DNA of 61,126 bases from Gammaproteobacteria bacterium (GTDB lineage: Bacteria; Pseudomonadota; Gammaproteobacteria; Steroidobacterales; GCA-2729495). Below the pieces are notes generated by a model. That model saw nothing but the letters and a program-made list of their open reading frames with translations, made no database searches and had not been told where the DNA came from. The first letter of the stretch is position 1; each line of letters starts with the position of its first letter. Shown here in pieces: positions 10,940 through 20,412 of this stretch. The position numbers and the translations under genes were made by a program. Location: the NCBI GenBank assembly GCA_003695765.1, contig RFHQ01000096.1:1-61126 (forward strand), given 5' to 3'.

Positions 10940-11368
10940 ATGTCCGAAATCGAACAGGCCCAGCAGGCGCTGATCGACGAATTCCAGTTCTTCGACAACT
11001 GGATGGACCGTTACCAGTACATCATCGAGATGGGCCGCAAGCTGCCGCCCTTCCCGGCGTCGGAGCAGCGGGACGAGAACCTGCTCAAAGGTTGCCAGTC
11101 GCGGGTCTGGCTGATCACGCGGCCCGAAGGCGACCGCCTGCATTTCCAGGCCGTCAGCGATTCCGCGATCGTGTCCGGCCTGATCGCGATCCTGATGCGC
11201 GTCTACAGCGGGCGCCGAGCGGCGGAGATCCTGTCGACACCGCCGGCCTTCGTTTCGGCGATCGGCCTGGACCAGCACCTGAGCCCAACGCGCAGCAATG
11301 GGCTGAATGCGATGATCCAGGCCATCCGGCACGCCGCCGAGGAACTGCTGCGTGAACAGGCCGGCTGA
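10940..11368 (+). CDS. sufE: Cysteine desulfuration protein SufE family
   Basis: Accepts persulfide sulfur from a cysteine desulfurase for Fe-S cluster assembly. 142 residues. The active Cys lies in [11 protein letters not shown], and the family helix [18 protein letters not shown] is near the N-terminus. No sufS, sufBCD or csdA lies in the window, so its desulfurase partner must be elsewhere. Placement behind cysS groups two cysteine-related genes. The 3' end overlaps yidD by 17 bases. Confidence 0.92.
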   Translation: MSEIEQAQQALIDEFQFFDNWMDRYQYIIEMGRKLPPFPASEQRDENLLKGCQSRVWLITRPEGDRLHFQAVSDSAIVSGLIAILMRVYSGRRAAEILSTPPAFVSAIGLDQHLSPTRSNGLNAMIQAIRHAAEELLREQAG

Positions 11369-11627
11369 ACCCGTGCCGGGCCTGACCGCGACCGCGGCGC
11401 TGCGGCTGATCGCCGCTTACCGCCGGTGGCTGTCGCCGGCGCTGGGCACGCACTGCCGCTATCTGCCGAGCTGCTCGGCCTACGCGCAGGAGGCCATCGC
11501 GGTCCACGGACTGGCCCGCGGGGGCTGGCTCGCGCTGCGCCGGATCCTTCGCTGCCACCCCTTCTGCGCCGGCGGCTACGACCCGGTGCCGCCGCGCAGC
11601 GATCGGCCGGCCGCACGGCCTGACTGA
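11352..11627 (+). CDS. yidD: Membrane protein insertion efficiency factor YidD
   Basis: Small amphipathic inner-membrane-associated protein that supports YidC-dependent insertion. 91 residues from a GTG inside the sufE 3' end. The signature is clear: [20 protein letters not shown], then [38 protein letters not shown]. In most proteobacteria yidD sits between rnpA and yidC; here it lies in a cysS-sufE cluster, an unusual location. Confidence 0.93.
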   Translation: MNRPAEPVPGLTATAALRLIAAYRRWLSPALGTHCRYLPSCSAYAQEAIAVHGLARGGWLALRRILRCHPFCAGGYDPVPPRSDRPAARPD

Positions 11628-11636
11628 GCGCTCGCG

Positions 11637-11645
11637 TGCTATATT
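11637..11645 (+). promoter_or_regulatory. Extended -10 promoter element before the Trm112-like gene
   Basis: TGcTATATT lies in the 39-base gap after yidD. The predicted start is near 11652 and a GGAGG Shine-Dalgarno lies a few bases before the ATG at 11667. Confidence 0.45.
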
Positions 11646-11666
11646 GCCGGCATCGCCCGGAGGCCG

Positions 11667-11924
11667 ATGGACAAGACGCTGCTCGACATACTCTGCTGCC
11701 CCGTGACCCGGCTGCCGCTGGACGTTCTCGATGCGGCGCGGCTCGAGGCGCTGAACGCGGCGATTCGCAGCGGCGAACTCCGCAACGAGGGCGACCGTCC
11801 GGTCACCGAGCCTTGGGCCGAGGCGCTGGTCACGCGCGACGGCCGGCGCGTCTATCCGGTTCGGGGCGGCATCCCGATTCTGCTGGCGGAAGAAGCCGTC
11901 CGCTGGAGCCAGGTGGCCGACTGA
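11667..11924 (+). CDS. Trm112 family protein (YcaR-like)
   Basis: Small protein of the Trm112/UPF0434 family. 85 residues with LLDILCCPVTRLPL at the N-terminus and the family block VTRDGRRVYPVRGGIPILLAEEA near the C-terminus. Eukaryotic Trm112 activates methyltransferases; the bacterial role is not well defined. Only the C-C pair at 10-11 is visible where a CxxC zinc knuckle might be expected, so metal binding is uncertain. holA begins four bases after its stop. Confidence 0.9.
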   Translation: MDKTLLDILCCPVTRLPLDVLDAARLEALNAAIRSGELRNEGDRPVTEPWAEALVTRDGRRVYPVRGGIPILLAEEAVRWSQVAD

Positions 11925-11928
11925 TCGC

Positions 11929-12939
11929 GTGAGGCTCGACCCGCAGAAATTGCGCCAGCACCTCGCGAAGGGGCCGGCATCGCTGTATCTCCTGTCCGGT
12001 GACGAGACGCTGCTGGTCGAGGAAACCCTGGATCAGCTGCGCAGCGCAGCCCGCGATACCGGCTGTGAAGAGCGCAAGGCGCTGGTCGCCGAGCGGAATT
12101 TCGACTGGCGCGCCTTCCAGGCCAGCCTCGGCAACCTGTCACTGTTTTCGGCCCGGCAGTTGCTGGAACTGCGCCTGCCGACCGGCAAGCCCGGCGAACT
12201 GGGCGCCCGGGTGCTGGCCGAGATCGCGGCGGCGCCGCCGCCGGACAAGCTGCTGGTGATCGTCACGCCGGCGCTGCGGTCCGCGGCCGCACGCGCGAAA
12301 TGGGTCCGCGCGCTGGCCGACGGCGGGGTCTGGGTCGCGCTGCAGGCACCGCGTCCGGAGCAATTGCCCGCCTGGCTGGCGGCGCGCCTGCGTGCGGCCG
12401 GGCTCGCCTGCGAACCCGAGGCCCTGCAATTGCTGGCCGAGCGCGTCGAAGGCAACCTGCTGGCTGCGAAACAGGAGATCGACAAGCTGACCCTGCTGGC
12501 TCCGGACGGGCGCGTCACCGCAGCGGCGGTCCGCGCCGCGGTGGGCGATGGCGCCCGCTACGATGTTTTCCAGCTGGCGGATGCCGCGCTGGCCGGCGAA
12601 GCCCCGCGCACGGCGCGCATCATCCGCCAGCTCGAGGACGAGGGCGTGGCACCGACGCTGGTGCTGTGGAGCCTGGTGCGGGACATCATGGTATTGGCCG
12701 ACCTGCGCCAGCGGCTGGCGCAGGGCGCGGCGCCGGGAGCCGCGATGCAGGCCGCCGGTGTCTGGCGCTCGCGGGAAGGACTGTTTCGCAAGGCGCTCGC
12801 CCGTCTCGACCAGGGCCACACGGCCAGGCTGCTGGCGCGAGCCGCCGCGGCCGACCGCGTAGTCAAGGCTGCGGCCGCTGGGCGGCCGTGGAACGCGCTG
12901 CTGGAACTGGCCGTGGAGCTGGCCGCGGAGCCCGCCTGA
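11929..12939 (+). CDS. holA: DNA polymerase III delta subunit HolA
   Basis: Opens the beta clamp within the clamp-loader complex. 336 residues from a GTG. The N-terminus (LDPQKLRQHL, then YLLSGDETLLVEE) and later blocks (LLAERVEGNLLAAKQEIDKLTLL, FQLADAALAG) are typical of HolA. It overlaps nadD by one base (TGATG). lptE, its usual upstream neighbour, lies 3 kb away because the hisI/cysS block intervenes. Confidence 0.95.
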   Translation: MRLDPQKLRQHLAKGPASLYLLSGDETLLVEETLDQLRSAARDTGCEERKALVAERNFDWRAFQASLGNLSLFSARQLLELRLPTGKPGELGARVLAEIAAAPPPDKLLVIVTPALRSAAARAKWVRALADGGVWVALQAPRPEQLPAWLAARLRAAGLACEPEALQLLAERVEGNLLAAKQEIDKLTLLAPDGRVTAAAVRAAVGDGARYDVFQLADAALAGEAPRTARIIRQLEDEGVAPTLVLWSLVRDIMVLADLRQRLAQGAAPGAAMQAAGVWRSREGLFRKALARLDQGHTARLLARAAAADRVVKAAAAGRPWNALLELAVELAAEPA

Positions 12940-13601
12940 TGCCGGTCACGGGCGTCTTCGGTGGCACCTTCGATCCGGTACACATCGGCCACCTGCGATG
13001 TGCGCTCGAAGTCCTGCTGCGCCTAGGCCTGTCGGAACTGCGCCTCGTACCGGCGGCGCGTCCGCCGCACCGCCCGGCGCCGGTGGCGCCCGCCGTGCTG
13101 CGAGCCGAGATGCTCGAGGCCGCGGTCGCGGACCAGCCCGGCCTGGTCGTCGATCGCCGGGAACTCGATCGGCCGGGGCTGTCCTATACCGTGGACACGC
13201 TGGCCGAGCTGCGGCGCGAACAGCCGGGGCGCGCGATCGCGCTGGTGATCGGCATGGACGCCTACGCCGGTCTCGATCGCTGGCATCGCTGGGAGCAGCT
13301 GCTGGAGCTGGCGCACCTGGTCGTGATGCAGCGCCCCGGCGCCGTGCCGCCCGGCGGCGCCCTGGCGGGGCTGCTGGAGGCGCGGCGGCTGGCGGAACCG
13401 GCCGAACTGGCGCGTGGCAGCGGCGGCATCCTGGTCTGCCCGGTGACCGCCCTGGACATCTCCGCGAGCGCGATCCGCGCCGAGGTGGCGAGCGGTGGGG
13501 ATCCCCGCTACCTCGTGACGGACGCGGTGCGCCGGCTCATTTTCGAATCAGGCTGCTACGCCCGCGCGGCGGACCGCGTGGCCACTGGAGGAACGGAATA
13601 G
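12939..13601 (+). CDS. nadD: Nicotinate-nucleotide adenylyltransferase NadD
   Basis: Forms deamido-NAD from nicotinate mononucleotide and ATP. 220 residues. Nucleotidyltransferase motif GGTFDPVHIGH (~7-17, HxGH type) at the N-terminus; ISASAIRAEV near the C-terminus corresponds to the ISxTxxR motif. Start shares one base with the holA stop; the stop shares one base with the rsfS GTG (TAGTG). No proA lies between holA and nadD. Confidence 0.96.
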   Translation: MPVTGVFGGTFDPVHIGHLRCALEVLLRLGLSELRLVPAARPPHRPAPVAPAVLRAEMLEAAVADQPGLVVDRRELDRPGLSYTVDTLAELRREQPGRAIALVIGMDAYAGLDRWHRWEQLLELAHLVVMQRPGAVPPGGALAGLLEARRLAEPAELARGSGGILVCPVTALDISASAIRAEVASGGDPRYLVTDAVRRLIFESGCYARAADRVATGGTE

Positions 13602-13945
13602 TGCACAGCGAAGCGCTGCTGAAACTGGCAACGGAAGCCCTGGACGACCTCAAGGCCGCCGACGTGCGGACGCTGGACGTCACCGGCCTGACCACGATCA
13701 CCGACTACATGGTGATCGCCAGCGGTCGTTCGGACCGTCACGTGCGCTCGATCGCCGACCACCTGGTCGAGGCCGCGAGCGCTGCCGGTCAGCCGCCGCT
13801 GGGCGTGGAGGGCATGGACGCCGGCGAATGGGTGCTCGTGGACCTGCAGGACATCGTCGTCCACATCATGCAACCGAGGCTGCGCGACTTCTACAAGCTC
13901 GAGAACCTGTGGGACCTCGGCCAGGCCGACGCCGGCACCGGCTAG
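13601..13945 (+). CDS. rsfS: Ribosomal silencing factor RsfS
   Basis: Binds ribosomal protein uL14 and blocks subunit joining when nutrients are short. 114 residues from the GTG at 13601. Family blocks: LKAADVRTLDV, TTITDYMVIASGRSDRHVRSIAD, and WVLVDLQDIVVHIM followed by RDFYKLENLW. nadD and rlmH flank it, the standard gammaproteobacterial order. Confidence 0.96.
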   Translation: MHSEALLKLATEALDDLKAADVRTLDVTGLTTITDYMVIASGRSDRHVRSIADHLVEAASAAGQPPLGVEGMDAGEWVLVDLQDIVVHIMQPRLRDFYKLENLWDLGQADAGTG

Positions 13946-13967
13946 GCCGCCGGCAAGCGATCGCGAC

Positions 13968-14438
13968 ATGCAGATCTCGCTATTGGCCGTCGGCACGCGG
14001 CCGCCCGCCTGGGTCCGGACCGGTTTCGCCGATTACCAGCGGCGCCTGCCGCCCGGCTTCAGGCTGACGCTGGAAGAGATTCCGGCCCGCCCGCGGCGAC
14101 GGCCGGCCGACACCGAGCGCGCGACCCGGGAAGAAGGCGCGGAGCTGCTGCGCCGCGCAGCCGGCGCGGCGCAGATCGTGGCCTTGGACGAACGGGGCGA
14201 CGCCTGGAGCACACGCGAGCTGGCGGCCCGGCTCGCTGCATGGCAGCAGCAATACCCGAAGGTCGCGTTGCTGGTCGGCGGCGCCGACGGCCTGTCGCCG
14301 GACTGCCTGAGCCGTGCCGACGCTCGCTGGTCCCTGTCGCGGCTGACGCTGCCGCATGCGCTGGTGCGTGTCCTGATCGCAGAACAGTTGTACCGTGCAT
14401 GGACGCTGCTGCAGGGACATCCCTACCATCGGGACTGA
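13968..14438 (+). CDS. rlmH: 23S rRNA pseudouridine-1915 N3-methyltransferase RlmH
   Basis: SPOUT methyltransferase that modifies pseudouridine 1915 in the 23S rRNA of assembled 70S ribosomes. 156 residues. Blocks visible: VALDERGDAWSTRELA, VALLVGGADGLSPDC and the trefoil-knot end LTLPHALVRVLIAEQLYRAW, then HPYHRD at the extreme C-terminus, which is diagnostic. It abuts maf with no gap. Confidence 0.97.
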   Translation: MQISLLAVGTRPPAWVRTGFADYQRRLPPGFRLTLEEIPARPRRRPADTERATREEGAELLRRAAGAAQIVALDERGDAWSTRELAARLAAWQQQYPKVALLVGGADGLSPDCLSRADARWSLSRLTLPHALVRVLIAEQLYRAWTLLQGHPYHRD

Positions 14439-15032
14439 ATGAAGCCGGATTTCGTCTATCTCGCCTCGGCGTCGCCGCGACGCCGCCAGCTGCTCGGCCA
14501 GCTCGGCCTCGCTGTCCGCACTTGCCCGCAAGAGCTGGACGAGACGCCGCGCACCGGCGAGCGACCGGCGGACTACGTGCGCCGTCTCGCCGCGGCCAAG
14601 GCCCGGGCCGCGATCGCCGCGGGGCTGCCGCGGCCGGCGCCCGTGATCGCTGCGGATACCGCGGTCGTGGCCGACGAGGAGCTGCTCGGCAAACCGGCCG
14701 GCCGCGACGAGGCCCGCGCGATGCTCTCCCGGCTCAGCGGCCGCCAGCACGAGGTCTACACGGCCGTGGCGGTTGCCGCCGGGCAAGCTTGCGAAGTTGC
14801 GCTGAGTTGCTCCCGGGTGCATTTCCGGCCACTGCGCCCGGCGGAGATCGATGCGTACTGGGACACTGGCGAGCCGCGCGACAAGGCCGGCGGCTATGCG
14901 ATCCAGGGTCTCGGCGCGGTGTTCGTGCGCGCGCTGGACGGCAGCTATTCCGGCGTCATGGGCCTGCCCCTCTGCGAAACGGCCGAGCTGCTCGGTCGCT
15001 TCGGTTGGCCCTTGCTGGAGCCAGACTCGTGA
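14439..15032 (+). CDS. maf: Maf-like nucleoside triphosphate pyrophosphatase (YhdE type)
   Basis: House-cleaning enzyme that hydrolyses dTTP/UTP and modified pyrimidine nucleotides. 197 residues. Motifs: YLASASPRRRQLL (~7-19), VIAADTAVVADEELLGKP, and DKAGGYAIQGLGAVFV followed by SYSGVMGLPL. This order matches the dTTP/UTP-specific YhdE branch. The stop overlaps the rng GTG (GTGA); maf-rng is a common pair. Confidence 0.94.
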   Translation: MKPDFVYLASASPRRRQLLGQLGLAVRTCPQELDETPRTGERPADYVRRLAAAKARAAIAAGLPRPAPVIAADTAVVADEELLGKPAGRDEARAMLSRLSGRQHEVYTAVAVAAGQACEVALSCSRVHFRPLRPAEIDAYWDTGEPRDKAGGYAIQGLGAVFVRALDGSYSGVMGLPLCETAELLGRFGWPLLEPDS

Positions 15033-16486
15033 GCGCGCACCGCGAAGAAATCCTGATCAACGTCACGCCGCGCGAGGTGCGCGCCGCGGTGGTCGAGAAC
15101 GGCGTGCTGCAGGAACTGCTGATCGAGCGTGCGTCACGCCGCGGGCTGGCCGGCAACATCTACAAGGGCCGCGTGTCGCGCGTGCTGCCGGGCATGCAGG
15201 CGGCGTTCATCGACATCGGCCTGGAACGGACCGGCTTCCTGCACGCCGCGGACCTGCGCGCGGCCGGCGACGGCAATGAACAGCGGCCGATACACAAGCT
15301 GCTGCGCGAGGGCGAGGAATTGCTGGTACAGGTGCTGAAAGAGCCGCTGGGCAGCAAGGGCGCCCGCCTGACGACCTACCTGACGATCCCATCGCGTTAC
15401 CTGGTGCTGGTTCCCTACGGCGACAATGTCGGCATTTCGGCCCGTATCGAGGACGAGGCCGAGCGTGATCGCCTGCGCGAGGTGGTCGAGAGCTGCCGCG
15501 GCGAGGCCGCGGAGGGCTATATCGTGCGCACCGCGGCCGAGGGCGTGTCGCTGGAGGCGTTGCACGCGGACATGCTGTTCCTGCAGCGCCTGTGGGAGCA
15601 ATTGCTGGCTCAGAGCCGCGACCTGCCGGCCGGGCAGCTGCTACACGAGGATCTGCCGCTGGAGATCCGCGTCGTGCGTGACCTGGTCAGCGCCGGCATC
15701 GAGCGGGTGCGGGTCGATTCGGCCGGCTCCTGCGAACGCGTACAGGATTTCGCGCGGCGGTTCATGCCGGAACTCGCGCCGCTGATCGAACTGTACTCGG
15801 GGCGCCGGCCGATCCTCGACCTGTACGGCATCGAAGACGAGATCCAGCGGGCGCTGCAGCGCAAGGTGCCGCTGAAGTCTGGTGGCTACGTGGTCTTCGA
15901 CCAGACCGAGGCGATGACCACGGTGGACGTGAACACCGGCGGTTACGTCGGCCACCGGAACCTGGAGGAGACGATCTTCCGCACCAATCTCGAGGCCGCG
16001 GTCGCGATCGCGCGCCAGCTCCGCCTGCGCAACCTCGGCGGGATCATCATCATCGACTTCATCGATATGGAAGAGGCGCAGCACCGGGAGCAGGTCCTGA
16101 ATGCCCTGCGCAATGCGCTGGCCACGGATTCCGCGCGCACGCAGATCACGCAGGTGTCGCCGCTGGGCCTCGTCGAGATGACGCGCAAGCGCACCCGCGA
16201 GAGTCTCGAGCACATCCTTTGCGAGCCCTGTGGCACCTGCGGCGGCAGCGGGTTCGTCAAGACTGCGGAGACCGTGTGCTATGAGATCTTCCGTGAGATT
16301 CTCCGCCAGCATCGGCAGTTCGACTTCACGGAGCTCGTCGTGCTGGCGCACCAGGACGTGGTCGAGATGCTGCTCGACGAGGAATCGACCAGCGTCGCGG
16401 AACTCGAGGAGCTGACCGGCAAGCCGGTCCGGCTGCAGGCGGAGGCGATGTACGCGCCGGACCGGTTCGACGTGGTGCTGGTCTGA
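15029..16486 (+). CDS. rng: Ribonuclease G
   Basis: Endoribonuclease of the RNase E/G family that matures the 16S rRNA 5' end and turns over mRNA. 485 residues, RNase G size, without the RNase E scaffold tail. An N-terminal S1-like RNA-binding region is followed by the catalytic domain with D300 (TTVDVNTGGYVG) and D343 (IIIDFIDME). The zinc-link Cys cluster CEPCGTCGGSG is followed by FVKTAETVCYEI. The GTG start overlaps the maf stop. Confidence 0.96.
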   Translation: MSAHREEILINVTPREVRAAVVENGVLQELLIERASRRGLAGNIYKGRVSRVLPGMQAAFIDIGLERTGFLHAADLRAAGDGNEQRPIHKLLREGEELLVQVLKEPLGSKGARLTTYLTIPSRYLVLVPYGDNVGISARIEDEAERDRLREVVESCRGEAAEGYIVRTAAEGVSLEALHADMLFLQRLWEQLLAQSRDLPAGQLLHEDLPLEIRVVRDLVSAGIERVRVDSAGSCERVQDFARRFMPELAPLIELYSGRRPILDLYGIEDEIQRALQRKVPLKSGGYVVFDQTEAMTTVDVNTGGYVGHRNLEETIFRTNLEAAVAIARQLRLRNLGGIIIIDFIDMEEAQHREQVLNALRNALATDSARTQITQVSPLGLVEMTRKRTRESLEHILCEPCGTCGGSGFVKTAETVCYEIFREILRQHRQFDFTELVVLAHQDVVEMLLDEESTSVAELEELTGKPVRLQAEAMYAPDRFDVVLV

Positions 16487-16497
16487 GCGGGCTGCAC

Positions 16498-19400
16498 ATG
16501 GCGCAACTGGCGGGCAAGCTGCTTCGCGCCGTGGTCTACACGGCGGCCACGGTCGTGATCCTGCTGGCGCTGATCGTCGGTGGTTTGCGCCTGCTGTTGC
16601 CGCTGGTGCCCGGTTACCAGCAACAGTTCCGCGCGGCCGCCGCCGCGGCGACCGGCCTGACCGTGGACTTCGCCGGCATCAGCGCGAGCTGGCCCCTGCA
16701 GGGACCGGAATTGCAGCTCTACGATGTCGTGCTGCGCGATCCGGGCAGCGGCGAGCTGCTGTTGCAGTCGACGGAGATCTCGCTCGGTGTCGGCCTGCTG
16801 CGGCTGCTGCGCGAGCGGCGCATCAGTGTCGAGCGGATCGAGATCAGCGGTGCCCGCCTGCAACTGGAACGCGACGCCGCCGGCCGCTTGTTGCTGCAGG
16901 GCCAGCCGCTGGCGCGACTCGCCGCGAATCGCGCCGGACCGGCGGCCGGATCGCTCGCCGGGGCCTTGCTGCTGCAGGCCGATGACCTGGCGCTGAGCTA
17001 CCGCGATGCGGCCGTGCCGGGCCCGGACCTCGATGTGGCCTTTCGGCGCCTGCGGCTGCAGTGGCGCAAGGATGGGCTCCGCCTCCAGGCGCGAGCGCGA
17101 CTCGCCGGCGCATCGGCCGGGGAACTCGACCTCGCGGTCGACTTCGACGACCGCGTCACCCCGTTCGCGTCCGCCGACTGGGACTTTTCGCTGACGGCCG
17201 ACGGCGTCAGCCTCGCGCCGTTGCTGCAGTTGCTGACGCGCGTCGACACGCCTCTGGCCGGCGGCCGCGGCGAGTTCGTGCTGGCCGGGCGCATGCGCGG
17301 CGCCAGGCCCGGCTCGCTGCTGGCCAGGCTGGACTTGCGTCAGCTCGCGCTGCGTACCGGCGGTGACGAGCCGGAGATCCTGGAGCGGCTGGCGGGCAGC
17401 ATCGAGTGGGAGGCGCGCGAAGGCGGCTGGTTGCTGGCCGCGAGCGAGCTGCGCTTGGGTCGCGGCGGGCGCCTGTGGCCCCGCAGCAGCCTGCGTATCG
17501 AGCAGCAGCAGGATCGCGACGGTGGCCGGAGGCTCGCCGCCGAGGCCGACTTCCTGCGCAGCCAGGATCTCTATCTGCTGTTGCGATCACTGGCGACCGA
17601 CCGGGCACGCGCCGAGTTGCTGCCGGCGAACGTCGAGGGTGATCTCCGGGATCTGCGGGTGAACATCCGCTGGCCGCGCCGGGAACCGGCCGTCTACGAC
17701 TGCCGCGTGAGTTTTTCCGGTCTGGGCCTGCGCGAACTGCCCGGCGGCGTCACGCTGGCCGGACTCAGCGGCAGCCTCGCGGCCGACCAGCACGGTGGCC
17801 GGCTGGAGCTGGCCGGTGCCGATACCCGGCTGGCACTGCCGGCGCTGTTCCAGGGGCCCTTGCAGCTCGATTCGCTGGACGGCCTGCTGGTCTGGCGAAT
17901 CACGCCGGCCGGCGTCCGCGTACTCAGCGACGATGTGCGGCTGCGGGCGGCCACCGTCGCGGCCAGCACGCGCTTCGAACTCAGCCGGCCGCCCGGTGGG
18001 GCGCTGCAGCTGGACCTGGACGCGGCCGTGCGCGCCGCGGACGCGACCCAGGTCCTGCCGTTCCTGCCCTTGCGCAAGTTTCCGCCGGCAGTCAGCGCCT
18101 GGCTGCTCCGCGCCATCCGCGCCGCGGAACTGCGCGATGCGCGCGTGCGTTTCCGCGGACCCTTGCGCGAATTTCCCTATGACCATGGCGAGGGCCTGTT
18201 CCGGGTGGATCTGCATCTGCTCGACGGCCGGCTGGCCTTTGCGTCGGGATGGCCGGAGCTGCGCGGCGTCGACGCCGATTTCGTCTTCGATGGCGTGCAG
18301 TTCTACAGCCGTCGGAACACGGCCAGGCTCGGCGACTTGCGTCTCGAGAACGTCGATCTTCGCCTTGACGATCTGCGCCGCGGCGAACTGGCGATCCGCG
18401 TTCGCCAGCCGGCGGAGCTCGGCGCGCTGCTCGCCTTCCTGCGCGACAGTCCATTGTCCGACCGCCTCGGGCCGGGTTTGGATCGACTGCGCGGCAGCGG
18501 GCCGCTCCAGGCGCGCCTGGATCTCGAACTCCCGCTGCGCCGCCGCGCTGAGTTCGGACTCCAAGGCGATTTCGAACTCGCCGATGCCCGGCTGACGCTC
18601 GCAGCGACGCCGCTGATGTTCACCGGCCTGTCCGGGCGGCTGCATCTCGATGGCAACCGGCTGACGGCGGAACGGCTCGAAGGGCGGCTGTTCGACGCGC
18701 CGCTGAGCGCGCGGCTGCAGCCGCGCGCGGCCGGCGGACACCGCCTGTTGCTCAGCGGGACCACGCCGGTCGAGGCCTGGATCGACGCATTCGGGCTCCC
18801 CGGTCACGGCCGCATCGACGGCCGCGCAGCCTGGCAGGCCGCGGCGCTGATCCCGTCGCCGGCGTCGGGCGGCGGGCTGACGCTGGCGATGCGCAGCGAT
18901 CTCGTCGGCGTGCGCAGCGATCTTCCGGCACCGTTGCGAAAAGCCGCCGATGAGCGGGCGCCGCTGCAGCTGGCGCTGGATTTCGGCTCCCCGGACACGA
19001 TCCTGGTCACCGGCAGCCTGCGCGACGATCTCGCCTGGCAGCTGCGGCTGGCCGCCGCTGGCCAGCGCTGGCAGCTCGAGCGCGGTGGCGTCGTCGCCGG
19101 TGGCGGCCGTCCGGCGCTCCCGGCAGAACCCGGACTGGTCGTGAGCGGCCGGACATCGCGTCTGGTCCTGGAAGACTGGCTGGCGCTCGGCGGCGATACC
19201 GATGGACCCGGCCTGCTCGACAAGCTGCGGCGCATCGACGCCGAAGTGCAGGATCTCGACCTGTTCGGCCAGCATTTCGAGGAGCTGCGCATCGGTCTCG
19301 AGCGGGAGGCCGATGAATGGCGCGCGCGGGCCAAGGGCAGGCGCCTCGCCGGACGGCTGCGCATGCCGCTGGATTTCTCCCCGGCGAGCCCCTGGCGCCT

Positions 19401-20412
19401 GAATCTGCAGCGCCTGTGGCTGCGCGCCGGCGAGGAGGCCGGCGATGCTACCAAGCGGTCGGCGGACCCGCGCAAGCTGCCACGCATGCGCGTGCACGTC
19501 GAAGACCTGCGCCTCAGCGATATGCGTTTCGGCCGCCTGGACAGCGAATTGACGCCGGGACCCGATGGCGTGACCGCGAGCCCGATCGACATCGACGGCG
19601 GATCCTTCCGGATCAGCGGCGACGGCGGCTGGGTGGTTCTCGGCGATGATCCGGCGAGGCAGCGCAGCCGCCTGCGGGCGAAGCTGACGAGCAGCGACGT
19701 CAAGGACACGCTGGAACGCCTGGGCTACGACCCGGTGATCGAGGGCGACTCGGCGACGGCGGCGGCGGATCTGAGCTGGCCCGGCGCGCCGGACGCCGAC
19801 TTCCTGGCCCGGGCCTCCGGACGTTTCAGCATCGAGTTCGGGGCCGGCGCGCTGTTGCAGCTTGATGCCGGCGGCGGGCGCCTGCTGGGGATCCTCAGTA
19901 TCACCTCGTTGCCGCGGCGCCTGTCGCTGGACTTCCGTGACATCTTCGACGAAGGCCTGGGCTTCGACTCGCTGAAAGGCGAGTTCGAACTGGAAAACGG
20001 CGTGGCCTTTACCTGCAACCTCGGCCTCGAAGGTTCCGTCGCGGACATGGCCGTCGTCGGCCGCGTGGGCCTGGCGGCGCACGACTACGATCAGCTCGCC
20101 GTCGTGCGGCCGCACGTGTCCAATGTGCTGGCACTGGGCGGCGTCGCGGTCGGCGGGCCGGCCGGCGGCGTGGCCGCGCTGCTGCTGTCGCAGATCTTCC
20201 GCAAGCCGCTGAGCCAGCTCGGCGAGTCCTATTACGAGATCAAGGGATCCTGGGAAGCGCCGCGGGTCGAGCGGGTCGACCGCAGCAGCGTGGATGGCAG
20301 CCGCTTCAGCGACTGCGAGCGCTATCTGGCCGAGATCCTGCCGTCGGGCGGGGAGGCCGGGGATCTGGTCAGCGAGCCGGGCAACGAGCTGCCCGAGGAA
20401 ATCGTGCCGTGA
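16498..20412 (+). CDS. yhdP: YhdP family AsmA-like protein
   Basis: Very large AsmA-like protein anchored in the inner membrane. In E. coli, YhdP with TamB and YdbH moves phospholipid to the outer membrane. 1304 residues: one N-terminal membrane helix (~16-38), a DUF3971 region, then a long repetitive beta-groove, ending in an AsmA_2-type region (VIEGDSATAAADLSWPG, LSLDFRDIFDEGLGFD, LSQIFRKPLSQLGESYYEIKGSWE). rng and tldD flanks are the standard context. The nitrilase GTG overlaps its stop. A long open frame on the opposite strand here is a codon shadow. Confidence 0.93.
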   Translation: MAQLAGKLLRAVVYTAATVVILLALIVGGLRLLLPLVPGYQQQFRAAAAAATGLTVDFAGISASWPLQGPELQLYDVVLRDPGSGELLLQSTEISLGVGLLRLLRERRISVERIEISGARLQLERDAAGRLLLQGQPLARLAANRAGPAAGSLAGALLLQADDLALSYRDAAVPGPDLDVAFRRLRLQWRKDGLRLQARARLAGASAGELDLAVDFDDRVTPFASADWDFSLTADGVSLAPLLQLLTRVDTPLAGGRGEFVLAGRMRGARPGSLLARLDLRQLALRTGGDEPEILERLAGSIEWEAREGGWLLAASELRLGRGGRLWPRSSLRIEQQQDRDGGRRLAAEADFLRSQDLYLLLRSLATDRARAELLPANVEGDLRDLRVNIRWPRREPAVYDCRVSFSGLGLRELPGGVTLAGLSGSLAADQHGGRLELAGADTRLALPALFQGPLQLDSLDGLLVWRITPAGVRVLSDDVRLRAATVAASTRFELSRPPGGALQLDLDAAVRAADATQVLPFLPLRKFPPAVSAWLLRAIRAAELRDARVRFRGPLREFPYDHGEGLFRVDLHLLDGRLAFASGWPELRGVDADFVFDGVQFYSRRNTARLGDLRLENVDLRLDDLRRGELAIRVRQPAELGALLAFLRDSPLSDRLGPGLDRLRGSGPLQARLDLELPLRRRAEFGLQGDFELADARLTLAATPLMFTGLSGRLHLDGNRLTAERLEGRLFDAPLSARLQPRAAGGHRLLLSGTTPVEAWIDAFGLPGHGRIDGRAAWQAAALIPSPASGGGLTLAMRSDLVGVRSDLPAPLRKAADERAPLQLALDFGSPDTILVTGSLRDDLAWQLRLAAAGQRWQLERGGVVAGGGRPALPAEPGLVVSGRTSRLVLEDWLALGGDTDGPGLLDKLRRIDAEVQDLDLFGQHFEELRIGLEREADEWRARAKGRRLAGRLRMPLDFSPASPWRLNLQRLWLRAGEEAGDATKRSADPRKLPRMRVHVEDLRLSDMRFGRLDSELTPGPDGVTASPIDIDGGSFRISGDGGWVVLGDDPARQRSRLRAKLTSSDVKDTLERLGYDPVIEGDSATAAADLSWPGAPDADFLARASGRFSIEFGAGALLQLDAGGGRLLGILSITSLPRRLSLDFRDIFDEGLGFDSLKGEFELENGVAFTCNLGLEGSVADMAVVGRVGLAAHDYDQLAVVRPHVSNVLALGGVAVGGPAGGVAALLLSQIFRKPLSQLGESYYEIKGSWEAPRVERVDRSSVDGSRFSDCERYLAEILPSGGEAGDLVSEPGNELPEEIVP

